Shown: one piece after another, positions 25,414 to 33,877 of the stretch
Position numbering within the stretch: the stretch's first letter is position 1
How the letters are laid out: every line of letters starts with the position of its first letter
Assembly (NCBI GenBank): GCA_002483285.1
Contig: DLHP01000003.1
Span: 1 to 49,735, forward strand
Reading direction: 5' to 3'
Length of the DNA stretch: 49,735 bases
Source of the DNA: Flavobacterium sp. UBA7665
GTDB lineage: Bacteria; Bacteroidota; Bacteroidia; Flavobacteriales; Flavobacteriaceae
The notes under the pieces: model-generated
The model's database searches: none
What the model was told of the DNA's origin: nothing
Seen by the model: only the letters and a program-made list of their open reading frames with translations
Made by a program: the position numbers and the translations under genes

Positions 25414-27522
25414 ATGAAAAAAATAGTTAACCTAAACACCTATTTCAGGTTGTTGCTGCTCATTTTTGGTTCGAGCATTCTTTTCTTTTTGCTTTACCTG
25501 TCGCTTTATTTGTATACCGACCAGCAGGAAAAACACGTCTACCAATCGACCTACGATCAATATACCAATGAGGTCAATTCGCTGGTACAGCTCAATTCAA
25601 ACATCCATACGGCATCGATTATTGACGTGACGTTTTGGGATGATCTCGTTAAATTCACCCAAACCAAAGACAAGGACTGGTTTAGGCGGTATGTGGTGAT
25701 GGAGTTCAATTCTTACGATGTGGATTATATTGGGGTGTACGGTTTGCAAAATGAGTTCATCAACAATACATCGACGGCCAAAATTAAGACGAAGGATTTT
25801 ATTCCTAAAGCCGTGTTTGCCAAGCTCTATCAATCAAAGTTTATCCGTTACTATATGCGGATTCCCGAAGGTGTGGTGGAGGTTTTTGGCGCTACAATCC
25901 ACCCGTCGGACGATCCGGGCAAGAACAAATCAAAACCGTCGGGCTATTTTTTCATGGCGCGCCTGCTCGACGACAGTTACTTTACGAGGCTGGAGAAGAT
26001 CAGCAGTTCGGACGTGAATTTTTTACGCGCCGACAAAGCCGATTTAGAAGACGAAACCATTGCCGCCGAAGTGCCACTCAAAGACTGGCAAAATAAAGAA
26101 GTGGTGCGGTTGCTTTTCAAAAGGCCGTTCAACCTCAATTTTAAGAATACTAAGGAAATTTTGTCTGTGATTATGCTCGCCTCGGTTTTGAGTATGCTGG
26201 TCTATTGGTATTATTCGCGCCGCTGGGTTTATAAACCGCTGCAGCTGATTACCAAAATCCTCGAGACCGGAAATGGCAAGACGATTGCGAAGCTCAAACA
26301 GGCACCGGGCGAATTTGGCTATATCGGGAATCTTTTTGAAGAGAACGACCACCAGCGCAAACAGCTCGAGATTGCCAAGCGAAAGGCCGAGGAAAGTGAC
26401 AAACTCAAGTCGTCGTTTTTGGCGAACCTGTCGCATGAAATCAGAACGCCGATGAACGCGATCATTGGCTTTAGCGATTTGCTCAACAACGCGAACTTGG
26501 CCGAGGAAGACAAAGCCGATTACCTCAAGATCATCCGCAACAGCGGCACCAACCTGGTTTCTATCATTGAGGATTTGATAGAGATGTCTAAAATCGATGC
26601 GCAGCAGATTACGCCCAAATTCAAGGGATTCGACCTGGAGAAATGCGTGAATGAAATTTTCGAAACCATCAACGTGACGATTCCAGAAGGGAAGGAGATT
26701 GCATTTGCTATCCAGCCAACCCAACAATTGTTGCCGAGTAAAATCCTGTCGGATGAAACCAAGTTGCGCCAAATCCTGACCAACCTGATTACCAATGCAA
26801 TCAAATACACCCAGCGCGGTTTTGTAACGTTTGGTTACTCGGTGGATGAGCAGCGTCGTTTGGTGGAGTTCATGGTACAGGATTCGGGTATCGGGATAGA
26901 CGAGAACAACTTGCGCGTGATTTTTGATCGTTTCCGCAGGATTGAGGATGATTTCTCGGTAGAGCTCAGCGGGCTTGGCTTGGGACTTGCCATTTCAAAG
27001 GCTTATGTGGAGATGCTTGGCGGTACGATTAGTGTGTCGTCTATAGTGGGCGAGGGATCGGTTTTTTCGTTTACGATTCCGCTCAAGCTAGATGAGACCG
27101 TAGAAGCGACAAACCAAACTGATCTGGGAAGCAGCTGCGAGTACGACAGCAACCGCACGATATTGATTGCCGAAGACGACAACATCAATTTCCTGCTACT
27201 CAAGAAAATCCTACAGATTAAAAATTACACGATTTTACGCGCCGTCAACGGACAGGAAGCGGTAGATACCTGTCAGCTCAATCCCGACATTGACCTCGTT
27301 TTTATGGATATCAAAATGCCCGTTATGGATGGCTACACCGCGTTTGAAGAAGTGCGCAAACTGCGGCCCGATTTGCCCGTAATAGCCCAAACGGCACATT
27401 CTTCAAACGAAGACCGCGAACGCATTATGCGCGCCGGATTCACTGATTATATTACCAAACCGTTGGATAAGGAGAAGGTTTTTGAGATTATTGATAAACA
27501 GTTGGTGGTGAACAATGGATAA
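25414..27522 (+). CDS. Hybrid histidine kinase with CHASE4-like sensor domain
   Basis: This membrane hybrid kinase has 702 residues from the ATG at 25414. Upstream in-frame ATGs at 25366 (718 residues) and 25393 are possible; 25414 puts MKKIVN directly before the first transmembrane helix. An extracytoplasmic domain of about 200 residues resembles CHASE4 (IIDVTFWDDLVKF motif). A second helix leads to a HisKA domain (LSHEIRTPMNAIIGFSDLL; His is residue 341 of this form), an HATPase domain (DSGIGIDENN; SGLGLGLAISKAYVEMLGG) and a C-terminal receiver with its phospho-acceptor Asp in DLVFMDIKMPVMDGY (residue 632). No regulator gene lies next to it, so phosphotransfer ends internally or goes to an unlinked partner. 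Confidence 0.92.
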   Translation: MKKIVNLNTYFRLLLLIFGSSILFFLLYLSLYLYTDQQEKHVYQSTYDQYTNEVNSLVQLNSNIHTASIIDVTFWDDLVKFTQTKDKDWFRRYVVMEFNSYDVDYIGVYGLQNEFINNTSTAKIKTKDFIPKAVFAKLYQSKFIRYYMRIPEGVVEVFGATIHPSDDPGKNKSKPSGYFFMARLLDDSYFTRLEKISSSDVNFLRADKADLEDETIAAEVPLKDWQNKEVVRLLFKRPFNLNFKNTKEILSVIMLASVLSMLVYWYYSRRWVYKPLQLITKILETGNGKTIAKLKQAPGEFGYIGNLFEENDHQRKQLEIAKRKAEESDKLKSSFLANLSHEIRTPMNAIIGFSDLLNNANLAEEDKADYLKIIRNSGTNLVSIIEDLIEMSKIDAQQITPKFKGFDLEKCVNEIFETINVTIPEGKEIAFAIQPTQQLLPSKILSDETKLRQILTNLITNAIKYTQRGFVTFGYSVDEQRRLVEFMVQDSGIGIDENNLRVIFDRFRRIEDDFSVELSGLGLGLAISKAYVEMLGGTISVSSIVGEGSVFSFTIPLKLDETVEATNQTDLGSSCEYDSNRTILIAEDDNINFLLLKKILQIKNYTILRAVNGQEAVDTCQLNPDIDLVFMDIKMPVMDGYTAFEEVRKLRPDLPVIAQTAHSSNEDRERIMRAGFTDYITKPLDKEKVFEIIDKQLVVNNG

Positions 27523-27556
27523 TTGATAGATGACAATTACAGTTGATCGATAATTA

Positions 27557-27586
27557 AAAAGCCGATGATATTTTCATCGGCTTTTC
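27557..27586. terminator. Bidirectional terminator between hybrid kinase and rimO
   Basis: A perfect 12-bp stem, AAAAGCCGATGA (27557-27568) / TCATCGGCTTTT (27574-27585), with a short loop and A/T runs on both sides separates the convergent genes. Confidence 0.9.
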
Positions 27587-27625
27587 TTATGCACTTTAAG
27601 GGAATCATCAATTATCCATTATCAA

Positions 27626-28942
27626 TTAAACAACAGGCTCGCCGTATAGGTCAAACTCGGTCGCATCAATAATCTTAATCATTGCAAAATCGCCGGTCTT
27701 GAGGTAAAACTTGGTGGCGTCAATCAATACTTCGTTGTCTACGTCTGGACTGTCAAATTCGGTCCTACCGATGAAATGCGCACCTTCTTTACGGTCGATG
27801 ATGCATTTAAAAGTTTGTCCGATTTTTTCTTGGTTCAAATCCCAGGATATTTGCGATTGGAGTTCCATGATTTCTTCGGCGCGCGCTTGTTTGATTTCGT
27901 CCGGGACATCGTCTTCGAGCAAATAGGCGTGTGTGTTTTCTTCGTGCGAGTACGCAAAACAACCCAAACGGTCGAACTTCATTTCCTGGACGAAATCTTT
28001 GAGTTTGTTGAAATCTTCCTGTGTTTCGCCGGGATAACCCACGATCAAAGTGGTACGAATCGCCATTCCGGGAACGGCTGCGCGGAATTCTCTGAGCAAT
28101 TTGGTGGTTTTCTCTTGTGTCGTTCCGCGGCGCATTGATTTGAGCACCGAATCAGCAATGTGCTGTAACGGAATGTCGATGTAATTGCAAATTTTGGGTT
28201 CGCGTTTCATGATTTCGAGTACATCCATCGGGAAACCGGTAGGGAACGCGTAATGCAGGCGAATCCATTCAATTCCTTCTACTTTTACGAGCGCTTCGAG
28301 CAGTTCGCCGAGGTTTCGTTTCTTGTATAAATCGAGCCCGTAGTAAGTCAAATCCTGGGCGATTAAAATCAATTCCTTGACGCCGTTTTTGGCCAGGCCT
28401 TGGGCTTCTTTTATTAGTTTTTCTATGGGCTGCGAAACGTGTTTGCCTCGCATAAGCGGAATGGCGCAGAAACTACACGGACGGTCGCAACCTTCGGCAA
28501 TTTTGAGATAAGCGTAATTTTTTGGAGTCGTGGTAAGGCGTTCGCCGAGCAATTCGTGTTTGTAATCGGCACCCAAAGCTTTGAGCAACAGTGGCAATTC
28601 GGTCGTGCCGAAAAACTGGTCTACGTTGGGAATTTCCTTTTCTAGATCGGGCCGGTATCTTTCAGACAAACAGCCGGTCACGAAGACCTTGTCTACCAGG
28701 CCGCGCTCTTTCTTGTCGGCATATTCCAAAATCATGTTCACCGATTCGGCTTTGGCGTTGTCGATGAATCCGCAGGTATTGATCACGATGATGTTGCCTT
28801 CGCGTTCGGCTGGTGCTTCGTGTTCTACCTCTTTGCCGCTGGCGCGCAATTGGCCCATGAGCACTTCGCTATCGTAGACGTTTTTTGAGCATCCTAAGGT
28901 GATGACGTTGATTTTGTTTTTCTTTAAAGACTTGGTTCTCAT
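27626..28942 (-). CDS. rimO: Ribosomal protein S12 methylthiotransferase RimO
   Basis: RimO is a radical SAM enzyme that methylthiolates a conserved Asp of ribosomal protein S12. The 438-residue protein has the N-terminal UPF0004 domain with three Fe-S cysteines (Cys18 in TLGCSKNVYDSE, Cys57 in NTCGF, Cys91 in VTGCLSERY), the radical SAM motif C152DRPC156SFC159, and a C-terminal TRAM domain. LGCSKN separates it from the related MiaB. It is a single-gene unit in opposite orientation to the hybrid kinase, with a -7 element about 33 bp upstream. Confidence 0.97.
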   Translation of the reverse strand: MRTKSLKKNKINVITLGCSKNVYDSEVLMGQLRASGKEVEHEAPAEREGNIIVINTCGFIDNAKAESVNMILEYADKKERGLVDKVFVTGCLSERYRPDLEKEIPNVDQFFGTTELPLLLKALGADYKHELLGERLTTTPKNYAYLKIAEGCDRPCSFCAIPLMRGKHVSQPIEKLIKEAQGLAKNGVKELILIAQDLTYYGLDLYKKRNLGELLEALVKVEGIEWIRLHYAFPTGFPMDVLEIMKREPKICNYIDIPLQHIADSVLKSMRRGTTQEKTTKLLREFRAAVPGMAIRTTLIVGYPGETQEDFNKLKDFVQEMKFDRLGCFAYSHEENTHAYLLEDDVPDEIKQARAEEIMELQSQISWDLNQEKIGQTFKCIIDRKEGAHFIGRTEFDSPDVDNEVLIDATKFYLKTGDFAMIKIIDATEFDLYGEPVV

Positions 28943-28974
28943 TGAATTGGATTCCCGATTGTTCGGGGAGCGTG

Positions 28975-28982
28975 CAAAATTA
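28975..28982 (-). promoter_or_regulatory. Candidate -7 element of rimO
   Basis: The minus strand reads TAATTTTG, a full TAnnTTTG match. No TTG is seen at -33. A 10-bp palindrome CTAACGTTAG (29004-29013) lies in the upstream region and could be an operator. Confidence 0.4.
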
Positions 28983-29050
28983 AGCTATTTTGCAGTTACA
29001 GTGCTAACGTTAGTGAAATTTTGTGAAGCCGAAAGCCTTACGGTAAGGCC

Positions 29051-29075
29051 AAAAAAAAGCCATCTTAACGATGGC
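29051..29075 (-). terminator. Terminator of the FadL-like porin gene
   Basis: GCCATC (29059-29064) / GATGGC (29070-29075) is followed on the minus strand by eight T residues, 24 bp past the stop codon. Confidence 0.82.
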
Positions 29076-29098
29076 CTTTGGAGAAATGGCGTTGATGG

Positions 29099-30619
29099 CT
29101 ACAAATCAAAAGTAACGGTCAACGCAATATTATTGTTTTGCGACTTGATTTTTGGCGCATCGGTGAATCCTTGTGAAAACAAAGACTGTTGCGTGTCTCT
29201 TTGCAGGTGGGTGTAGGCCAGATCAATTTTGGTATAGCCAAAACTGTATCCGAAACCGCCGGAAATTCCGGTTAAATCACCTATAGTTTTGCCGTTTTTG
29301 TATGGGCTTTGTTCAAAACGGTAACCGGCACGAAGGCTCCATTTTTTGATTCTTTTTTCGGCACCCACGCGAATCTCCGGGGCGTAATCGAGCAGGTTGT
29401 TCATGTCTGCATTCTCAAGCGTAAAGCCGTTGCTGCGGAACCGTGTATTGCTGTAATCCTTGATTCCGAAATCAACACTGATCAGCCCTGACTTGTTAAA
29501 TACATAGGCAACACTTCCTGTCCATTTACCGGGTGTTTTAAGTTTGTACGGTTCAAAAATGGTGATGATGTCGGAGTTGGAATAGGCTTCTGTCAATACG
29601 GGATCGGCTACAGGAGTGGTGAAAAATCCGCGGCTCGCTGCGTTTTGGTTCAATTCATCGCGTAAGGTATACCAGGTTGGCGACTCGTAAGCAATACCGG
29701 CGCGCAAGGCGTTGGTGATTTTGGCTATGGCACCGAATTGGAATGAAAAACCGTTTCCGTAGGTATGCAAATCATTGTCGAAGGCGAAATTACGGACACC
29801 AGTAGTGGAACTGTTGTTGTTGTCCTCGTAGAAAGTGGTGGTTTGCACGTAATCGGTGAAATGCGAATTGATATTAAGTCCGATGGACAAAAAATCTTTG
29901 TATTGTGCGGAGGCATTAAAGGCGACCTTGCCATTATAGCCTGTGGATTCCAGGTAATTTTCCTGATAATAGCTGCCAGACGGGACGTTGCTGTAGTAGG
30001 TGTTATTATCGGGATCATTGGTGTCGGGTGAAATCATATAAGTTTGGTAACCGATAAATGCCTGTTGGTCGGCATAATTGAGTTCGCCAAAATTATAAGT
30101 ATCAAGTGTGTTAAGCAGGATACCGCCTTGCCCGATACGCGGGTTGGGATTGGCATAGCTCAGGAAATAATCGGCTATGGAATGGGTGGTGTTCAATCCC
30201 GAAACATAGGATGTGTTGTCGAAATTCCCGTTGTTTTCATAAGCGATTCCGATTGCAAATTTTTTCCAACCGCTTTTTTCAACCGGGTTTTTAAAAACAA
30301 GCACTGCGCCAGCTTGGTTGATATCGAAAGAAGTATTGTTCTCCGAAGTCTGTGTTCCGTAAAAGGAAGCTTTGTTGCGGGTGTTAAAGCTGCTTAAGGT
30401 AACTCCTATTTGGGTGTCTGCAAATATCGCCGAACCCGCAGGATTAACCTGTAGCGCCGACAAATCGCCACCCAATGCGCCAAAAGCGCCGCCCATAGCT
30501 TGAAAACGAGCCGTGCCCGCTTGGTTGGTTTGTGCAAATCTCAATGCGTCGTTGATGCCTTGGGCTTGTGCTGAGGTAATCGCTAACGCTGCAATGATAA
30601 CAAATAATGGCTTTTTCAT
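29099..30619 (-). CDS. Outer membrane transport protein of the OmpP1/FadL/TodX family
   Basis: This 506-residue beta-barrel protein has a signal peptide (MKKPLFVIIAALAITSAQA) and the FadL-type N-terminal hatch region (FQAMGGAFGALGGDLSALQVNPAGSA). Alternating beta-strands run to the end, and the last residues (NNIALTVTFDL) fit an outer-membrane C-terminal strand. FadL-family porins take up hydrophobic compounds such as long-chain fatty acids; the actual substrate is not deducible. It lies 75 bp downstream of a lipoprotein gene. A terminator-like hairpin ends about 20 bp before its start codon, and the ATG itself is part of a third copy of one hairpin arm. Confidence 0.92.
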   Translation of the reverse strand: MKKPLFVIIAALAITSAQAQGINDALRFAQTNQAGTARFQAMGGAFGALGGDLSALQVNPAGSAIFADTQIGVTLSSFNTRNKASFYGTQTSENNTSFDINQAGAVLVFKNPVEKSGWKKFAIGIAYENNGNFDNTSYVSGLNTTHSIADYFLSYANPNPRIGQGGILLNTLDTYNFGELNYADQQAFIGYQTYMISPDTNDPDNNTYYSNVPSGSYYQENYLESTGYNGKVAFNASAQYKDFLSIGLNINSHFTDYVQTTTFYEDNNNSSTTGVRNFAFDNDLHTYGNGFSFQFGAIAKITNALRAGIAYESPTWYTLRDELNQNAASRGFFTTPVADPVLTEAYSNSDIITIFEPYKLKTPGKWTGSVAYVFNKSGLISVDFGIKDYSNTRFRSNGFTLENADMNNLLDYAPEIRVGAEKRIKKWSLRAGYRFEQSPYKNGKTIGDLTGISGGFGYSFGYTKIDLAYTHLQRDTQQSLFSQGFTDAPKIKSQNNNIALTVTFDL

Positions 30620-30631
30620 AGGTCTGTTTTT

Positions 30632-30678
30632 TTCAAAAAAATACCTATGTCGAGATTGTTGTCAGGAACATAGGTATT
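30632..30678 (-). terminator. Terminator or attenuator between lipoprotein and porin genes
   Basis: On the minus strand AATACCTATG (30678-30669) and CATAGGTATT (30649-30640) form a perfect 10-bp stem with a 19-nt loop, followed by a T-run. The motif ACCTATG recurs over the porin start codon (30623-30617), so the second arm could pair there instead. Confidence 0.6.
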
Positions 30679-30694
30679 GTGATTATTGATGTTT

Positions 30695-31678
30695 TTATCT
30701 TCTTCCGCCACCAGACGATGAACGTCCGCCGCCGCTGTTTCCACCACCATTGTAACCCCCGCTGCTGCCACTTGTTGAGGGCGAATAAGATCGGGTAGGC
30801 GTGTAACTGTTGTTGTTGCTTCTTGTAGGGGCGGTTGAATTGTTGCGGGTACCACCGTTGTTGTAGTTGTTGGTTCTTGGTGGTGTGGTATAATTGTTAT
30901 TCCGGGTTCCCGAGTTGTTTCTTGTTCCTGGATTGGTTCTAACCGGGTTGGTGTTGTAATTATTTCGGGTGCCGTTTTGGGTCCTTACACTATTGTTTCT
31001 GGGCGTATAATTGGTACTGCGGGTGTTGGCATTTCTTGTGCCATTATTGTAGGTTGCGTTCCTGCCGCTATTGTAGTGATAGTTGTTGTAGGATTGGTTC
31101 CGGTAATTGTTATTGCGTCGGCCGCCGTAATAAGCGTAGTTGTTGTAGTAAGGATAGTACCAATTGTTAGGATAGTAGTTGTTGTATCCCCATCCGCCGT
31201 AATAGCCACCGTACCAAGGATCAAAACCCCATCCGTAGTAGGAAGGGCCGTACCAGGAGTTCCATCCCCAGCCTAAGTTCCATCCCCAGTAATTGCCGTA
31301 CCAGTTGTTGTAACCCCAGTTGTTCCCATAAACATTAACCGTGACATTATCAGGATTGTTTCCCCAAGAAGAATAGCCTGAACTGTAGTTTTGGTCGGTA
31401 TTGTTTTCGGTGTTTTCGGCGTAGTTGGAATTGTAGCTCTCTACATCGGTAAAAATCTGATCGGGTTGTTGGTTATCATTTTGCAGTGCGCCAAAATATT
31501 CTTTATAACCATTGCCAGATGAGGCAGTCGTTTGTTCCTGTTTTCCTGAAGCGCCATAAATACCATCATTGTCGTATGAGGTGTTTTGATAAGAGCCGCA
31601 CGAAGCCATGAAAACAGCCAAAAATCCACTTAAATAATAAATGGAAAATTTTGGTAAGATTGAGGATATTGTTTTCAT
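30695..31678 (-). CDS. Low-complexity W/Y/N/G-rich lipoprotein
   Basis: This 327-residue protein has a signal sequence ending in a lipobox (FMASC, lipidated Cys27). A central segment (about residues 105-200) is very rich in Trp, Tyr, Asn and Gly (for example WGYNNWYGNYWGWNLGWGW). Then come R/N/T-rich repeats (RNNN, GTRNN, PTRS) and a GGG/SGGGRR tail. It has no recognised catalytic domain. The gene is followed by the FadL-like porin 75 bp later, with a terminator-like hairpin between. An outer-membrane or surface-associated structural role is a guess. Repetitive composition makes homology searches unreliable. Confidence 0.8.
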   Translation of the reverse strand: MKTISSILPKFSIYYLSGFLAVFMASCGSYQNTSYDNDGIYGASGKQEQTTASSGNGYKEYFGALQNDNQQPDQIFTDVESYNSNYAENTENNTDQNYSSGYSSWGNNPDNVTVNVYGNNWGYNNWYGNYWGWNLGWGWNSWYGPSYYGWGFDPWYGGYYGGWGYNNYYPNNWYYPYYNNYAYYGGRRNNNYRNQSYNNYHYNSGRNATYNNGTRNANTRSTNYTPRNNSVRTQNGTRNNYNTNPVRTNPGTRNNSGTRNNNYTTPPRTNNYNNGGTRNNSTAPTRSNNNSYTPTRSYSPSTSGSSGGYNGGGNSGGGRSSSGGGRR

Positions 31679-31709
31679 AATCTATAGCATTTTTTATTGT
31701 TGGTCTATA

Positions 31710-31717
31710 CAAAATTA
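31710..31717 (-). promoter_or_regulatory. Candidate -7 element of the lipoprotein gene
   Basis: The minus strand reads TAATTTTG, a full TAnnTTTG match, 31 bp upstream of the start codon. A TTTG is present upstream but only 11 bp away, too close for a standard -33. Confidence 0.45.
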
Positions 31718-31779
31718 GTTAGTTTTGCCAAACTATTTAGTTAAAAAACGTTAAACAATTTTTGTGCCAGAAAAGCATT

Positions 31780-33258
31780 ATGAGCAAGAACCTCACTACA
31801 AGAAATGAAGATTATTCAAAATGGTATAACGAACTGGTTGTCAAGGCAGATTTAGCCGAAAATTCCGGTGTGAGAGGTTGCATGGTCATCAAGCCCTATG
31901 GGTATGCCATTTGGGAGAAAATGCAGGCAGAGTTAGACAGGATGTTTAAAGAAACAGGGCACAGCAATGCCTATTTCCCATTGTTCGTACCCAAAAGTAT
32001 GTTTGAGGCCGAGGAAAAGAACGCCGAAGGTTTTGCCAAAGAATGCGCTATCGTTACGCATTACCGACTTAAAAATGACCCTGACAAACCGGGAAAATTG
32101 ATGGTCGATCCTAACGCCAAACTCGAAGAGGAACTCATTGTTCGCCCAACGAGCGAGGCCATCATCTGGAGTACTTATAAAAACTGGGTGCAATCCTACC
32201 GCGATTTACCACTTTTGATCAATCAATGGGCCAATGTGGTGCGTTGGGAAATGCGTACGCGATTGTTTCTCAGAACTGCCGAATTCCTTTGGCAGGAAGG
32301 TCACACTGCGCATGCTACTAAAATGGAAGCGATTGAGGAAGCCGAAAAAATGATGAACGTCTATGCCGAATTCGTCGAGAATTTCATGGCGATTCCTGTT
32401 ATCAAAGGGTTAAAGACAGAAACCGAGCGATTTGCCGGTGCAGAAGAAACCTATTGTATCGAAGCCTTAATGCAAGACGGGAAAGCTTTGCAAGCCGGAA
32501 CTTCACATTTTCTAGGCCAAAATTTCGCCAAAGCATTCGATGTAAAATTTACCAACCCTGAAGGCAAGCTCGAGCATGTCTGGGGAACTTCGTGGGGTGT
32601 TTCTACGCGTTTGATGGGCGCACTCGTAATGACCCATTCTGACGACCAAGGTTTGGTGCTGCCTCCAAATCTGGCGCCTATACAAATTGTTATCGTGCCG
32701 ATTTATAAGACCGACGAGGAATTTGACGCAGTTTCAAAAGCAGCGCAGGATTTGGTCGCTCAATTCAAAAAGATCAGATTGTCGGTGAAATTTGACGACC
32801 GTACCACGCAAAAACCAGGTTTTAAATTTGCCGAATGGGAACTCAAAGGCGTTCCGGTTCGCATTGCTGTAGGGCCAAAGGATATCGAAAATGGCACTTT
32901 TGAAGTGGCAAGAAGAGACACACTTACCAAAGAAGTCGTTGTTAAAGATTCGATAGTAAGTCATGTCAACGATTTGCTGGAGCAGATCCAAAAGGAGATG
33001 TTTGAAAAGGCACTGCAATACAGAAATACGCACGTTACCCAAGTCAATTCATTCGATGAGTTTAAAGAAGTGCTCGAAAACAAAGGCGGATTCGTATCGG
33101 CACATTGGGATGGAACCGCGGCAACCGAAGAAAAAATCAAGGATTTGACCAAAGCCACCATCCGTTGCATCCCATTAGACCAGCAAAAAGAAGAAGGTAT
33201 TTGTGTTTTTTCGGGCGCAAAATCCTCAGGTAGAGTACTGTTTGCAAAGGCCTATTAA
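31780..33258 (+). CDS. proS: Prolyl-tRNA synthetase (short, archaeal/eukaryotic-like type)
   Basis: This 492-residue class II synthetase charges tRNA-Pro. It has the short ProRS architecture without the editing insertion of the E. coli type. Recognised segments are MVIKPYGYAIWEKMQ, the PTSEAIIWSTYKNW region, motif 2 (RWEMRTRLFLRTAEFLWQEGHTAH), TSHFLGQNFAKAFDVKF, the anticodon-binding domain with VRIAVGPKDIENGTFEVARRD, and a C-terminal zinc-binding-like tail. The ATG at 31780 (MSKNLTTRNEDYSKWY) was chosen over an upstream TTG at 31762. It is divergent from the lipoprotein gene and is followed by tRNA-Glu genes with their own promoter. Confidence 0.97.
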   Translation: MSKNLTTRNEDYSKWYNELVVKADLAENSGVRGCMVIKPYGYAIWEKMQAELDRMFKETGHSNAYFPLFVPKSMFEAEEKNAEGFAKECAIVTHYRLKNDPDKPGKLMVDPNAKLEEELIVRPTSEAIIWSTYKNWVQSYRDLPLLINQWANVVRWEMRTRLFLRTAEFLWQEGHTAHATKMEAIEEAEKMMNVYAEFVENFMAIPVIKGLKTETERFAGAEETYCIEALMQDGKALQAGTSHFLGQNFAKAFDVKFTNPEGKLEHVWGTSWGVSTRLMGALVMTHSDDQGLVLPPNLAPIQIVIVPIYKTDEEFDAVSKAAQDLVAQFKKIRLSVKFDDRTTQKPGFKFAEWELKGVPVRIAVGPKDIENGTFEVARRDTLTKEVVVKDSIVSHVNDLLEQIQKEMFEKALQYRNTHVTQVNSFDEFKEVLENKGGFVSAHWDGTAATEEKIKDLTKATIRCIPLDQQKEEGICVFSGAKSSGRVLFAKAY

Positions 33259-33286
33259 AAAAAAGTAAAAAATTTTGCATCAACTA

Positions 33287-33316
33287 TTGCGCGAATAGAA
33301 AATAGTTGTATTTTTG
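33287..33316 (+). promoter_or_regulatory. Promoter of the tRNA-Glu/rpsT unit
   Basis: TTG (33287-33289), a 19-bp spacer and TATTTTTG (33309-33316) match the Bacteroidetes consensus. The first tRNA begins 20 bp later. Confidence 0.7.
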
Positions 33317-33335
33317 CATCCGCATTACAGCAGTA

Positions 33336-33407
33336 GGCCCGTTCGTCTATCGGTTAGGACGCCAGGTTTTCATCCTGGTAAGAGGGGTTCGATTCCCCTA
33401 CGGGCTA
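33336..33407 (+). tRNA. tRNA-Glu (anticodon TTC), copy 1
   Basis: The sequence folds into a 72-nt cloverleaf: acceptor GGCCCGT/ACGGGCT, D arm, anticodon stem CCAGG/CCTGG with loop TTTTCAT (anticodon TTC), T arm AGGGG-TTCGATT-CCCCT, discriminator A. CCA is not encoded. The first acceptor pair is G-T (G-U wobble). Confidence 0.97.
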
Positions 33408-33455
33408 CAAAAGTTCAATTGAGATTGAGAAATTAACCAAAACTAGAAGAATAAT

Positions 33456-33527
33456 GGTCCGTTCGTCTAGGGGTTAGGACGCCAGGTTTTCATCCTGGTA
33501 ACAGGGGTTCGATTCCCCTACGGACTA
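33456..33527 (+). tRNA. tRNA-Glu (anticodon TTC), copy 2
   Basis: A 72-nt cloverleaf with the same anticodon arm and T arm as copy 1. The acceptor is GGTCCGT/ACGGACT, so the third pair is T-A instead of C-G, a compensated change. D-arm and variable-region bases also differ slightly. It lies 48 bp after copy 1 and 29 bp before rpsT. Confidence 0.97.
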
Positions 33528-33556
33528 CAGAAAATAAATTTAAGAAAAGGAATAAA

Positions 33557-33808
33557 ATGGCAAATCACAAGTCAGCATTAAAAAGAATCAGAAGTAACGA
33601 GAAAAGAAGGGTTTTAAACCGTTACCAACATAAAACTACCCGTAATGCTATCAAAGCGTTGAGAATGGCTACTGATAAATCTGATGCTTCATCAAAATTA
33701 TCTGCTGTGATTTCTATGATTGACAAATTGGCTAAGAAAAACGTAATCCACGACAACAAAGCGGCCAACTTGAAATCTAAGTTAACCAAACACGTTGCTA
33801 AATTGTAA
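33557..33808 (+). CDS. rpsT: 30S ribosomal protein S20
   Basis: This 83-residue basic protein binds 16S rRNA early in small-subunit assembly. The N-terminus MANHKSALKRIRSNEKRRVLN and the helical lysine-rich body are typical, and the length is normal. An AAGGA-like sequence lies 7-11 bases before the ATG, unusually close to a Shine-Dalgarno for this organism. The gene follows two tRNA-Glu genes closely and may be cotranscribed with them; a strong terminator follows. Confidence 0.97.
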   Translation: MANHKSALKRIRSNEKRRVLNRYQHKTTRNAIKALRMATDKSDASSKLSAVISMIDKLAKKNVIHDNKAANLKSKLTKHVAKL

Positions 33809-33828
33809 TTCGTTACAATCCCGATATA

Positions 33829-33859
33829 AAAAAAAGCTCCGAATTTCGGAGCTTTTTTT
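33829..33859. terminator. Bidirectional terminator after rpsT
   Basis: AAAGCTCCGA (33833-33842) / TCGGAGCTTT (33846-33855) with a 3-nt loop is flanked by A- and T-runs. It separates rpsT from the convergent regulator gene. Confidence 0.9.
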
Positions 33860-33877
33860 ATGCTTATACTTTCGGTG

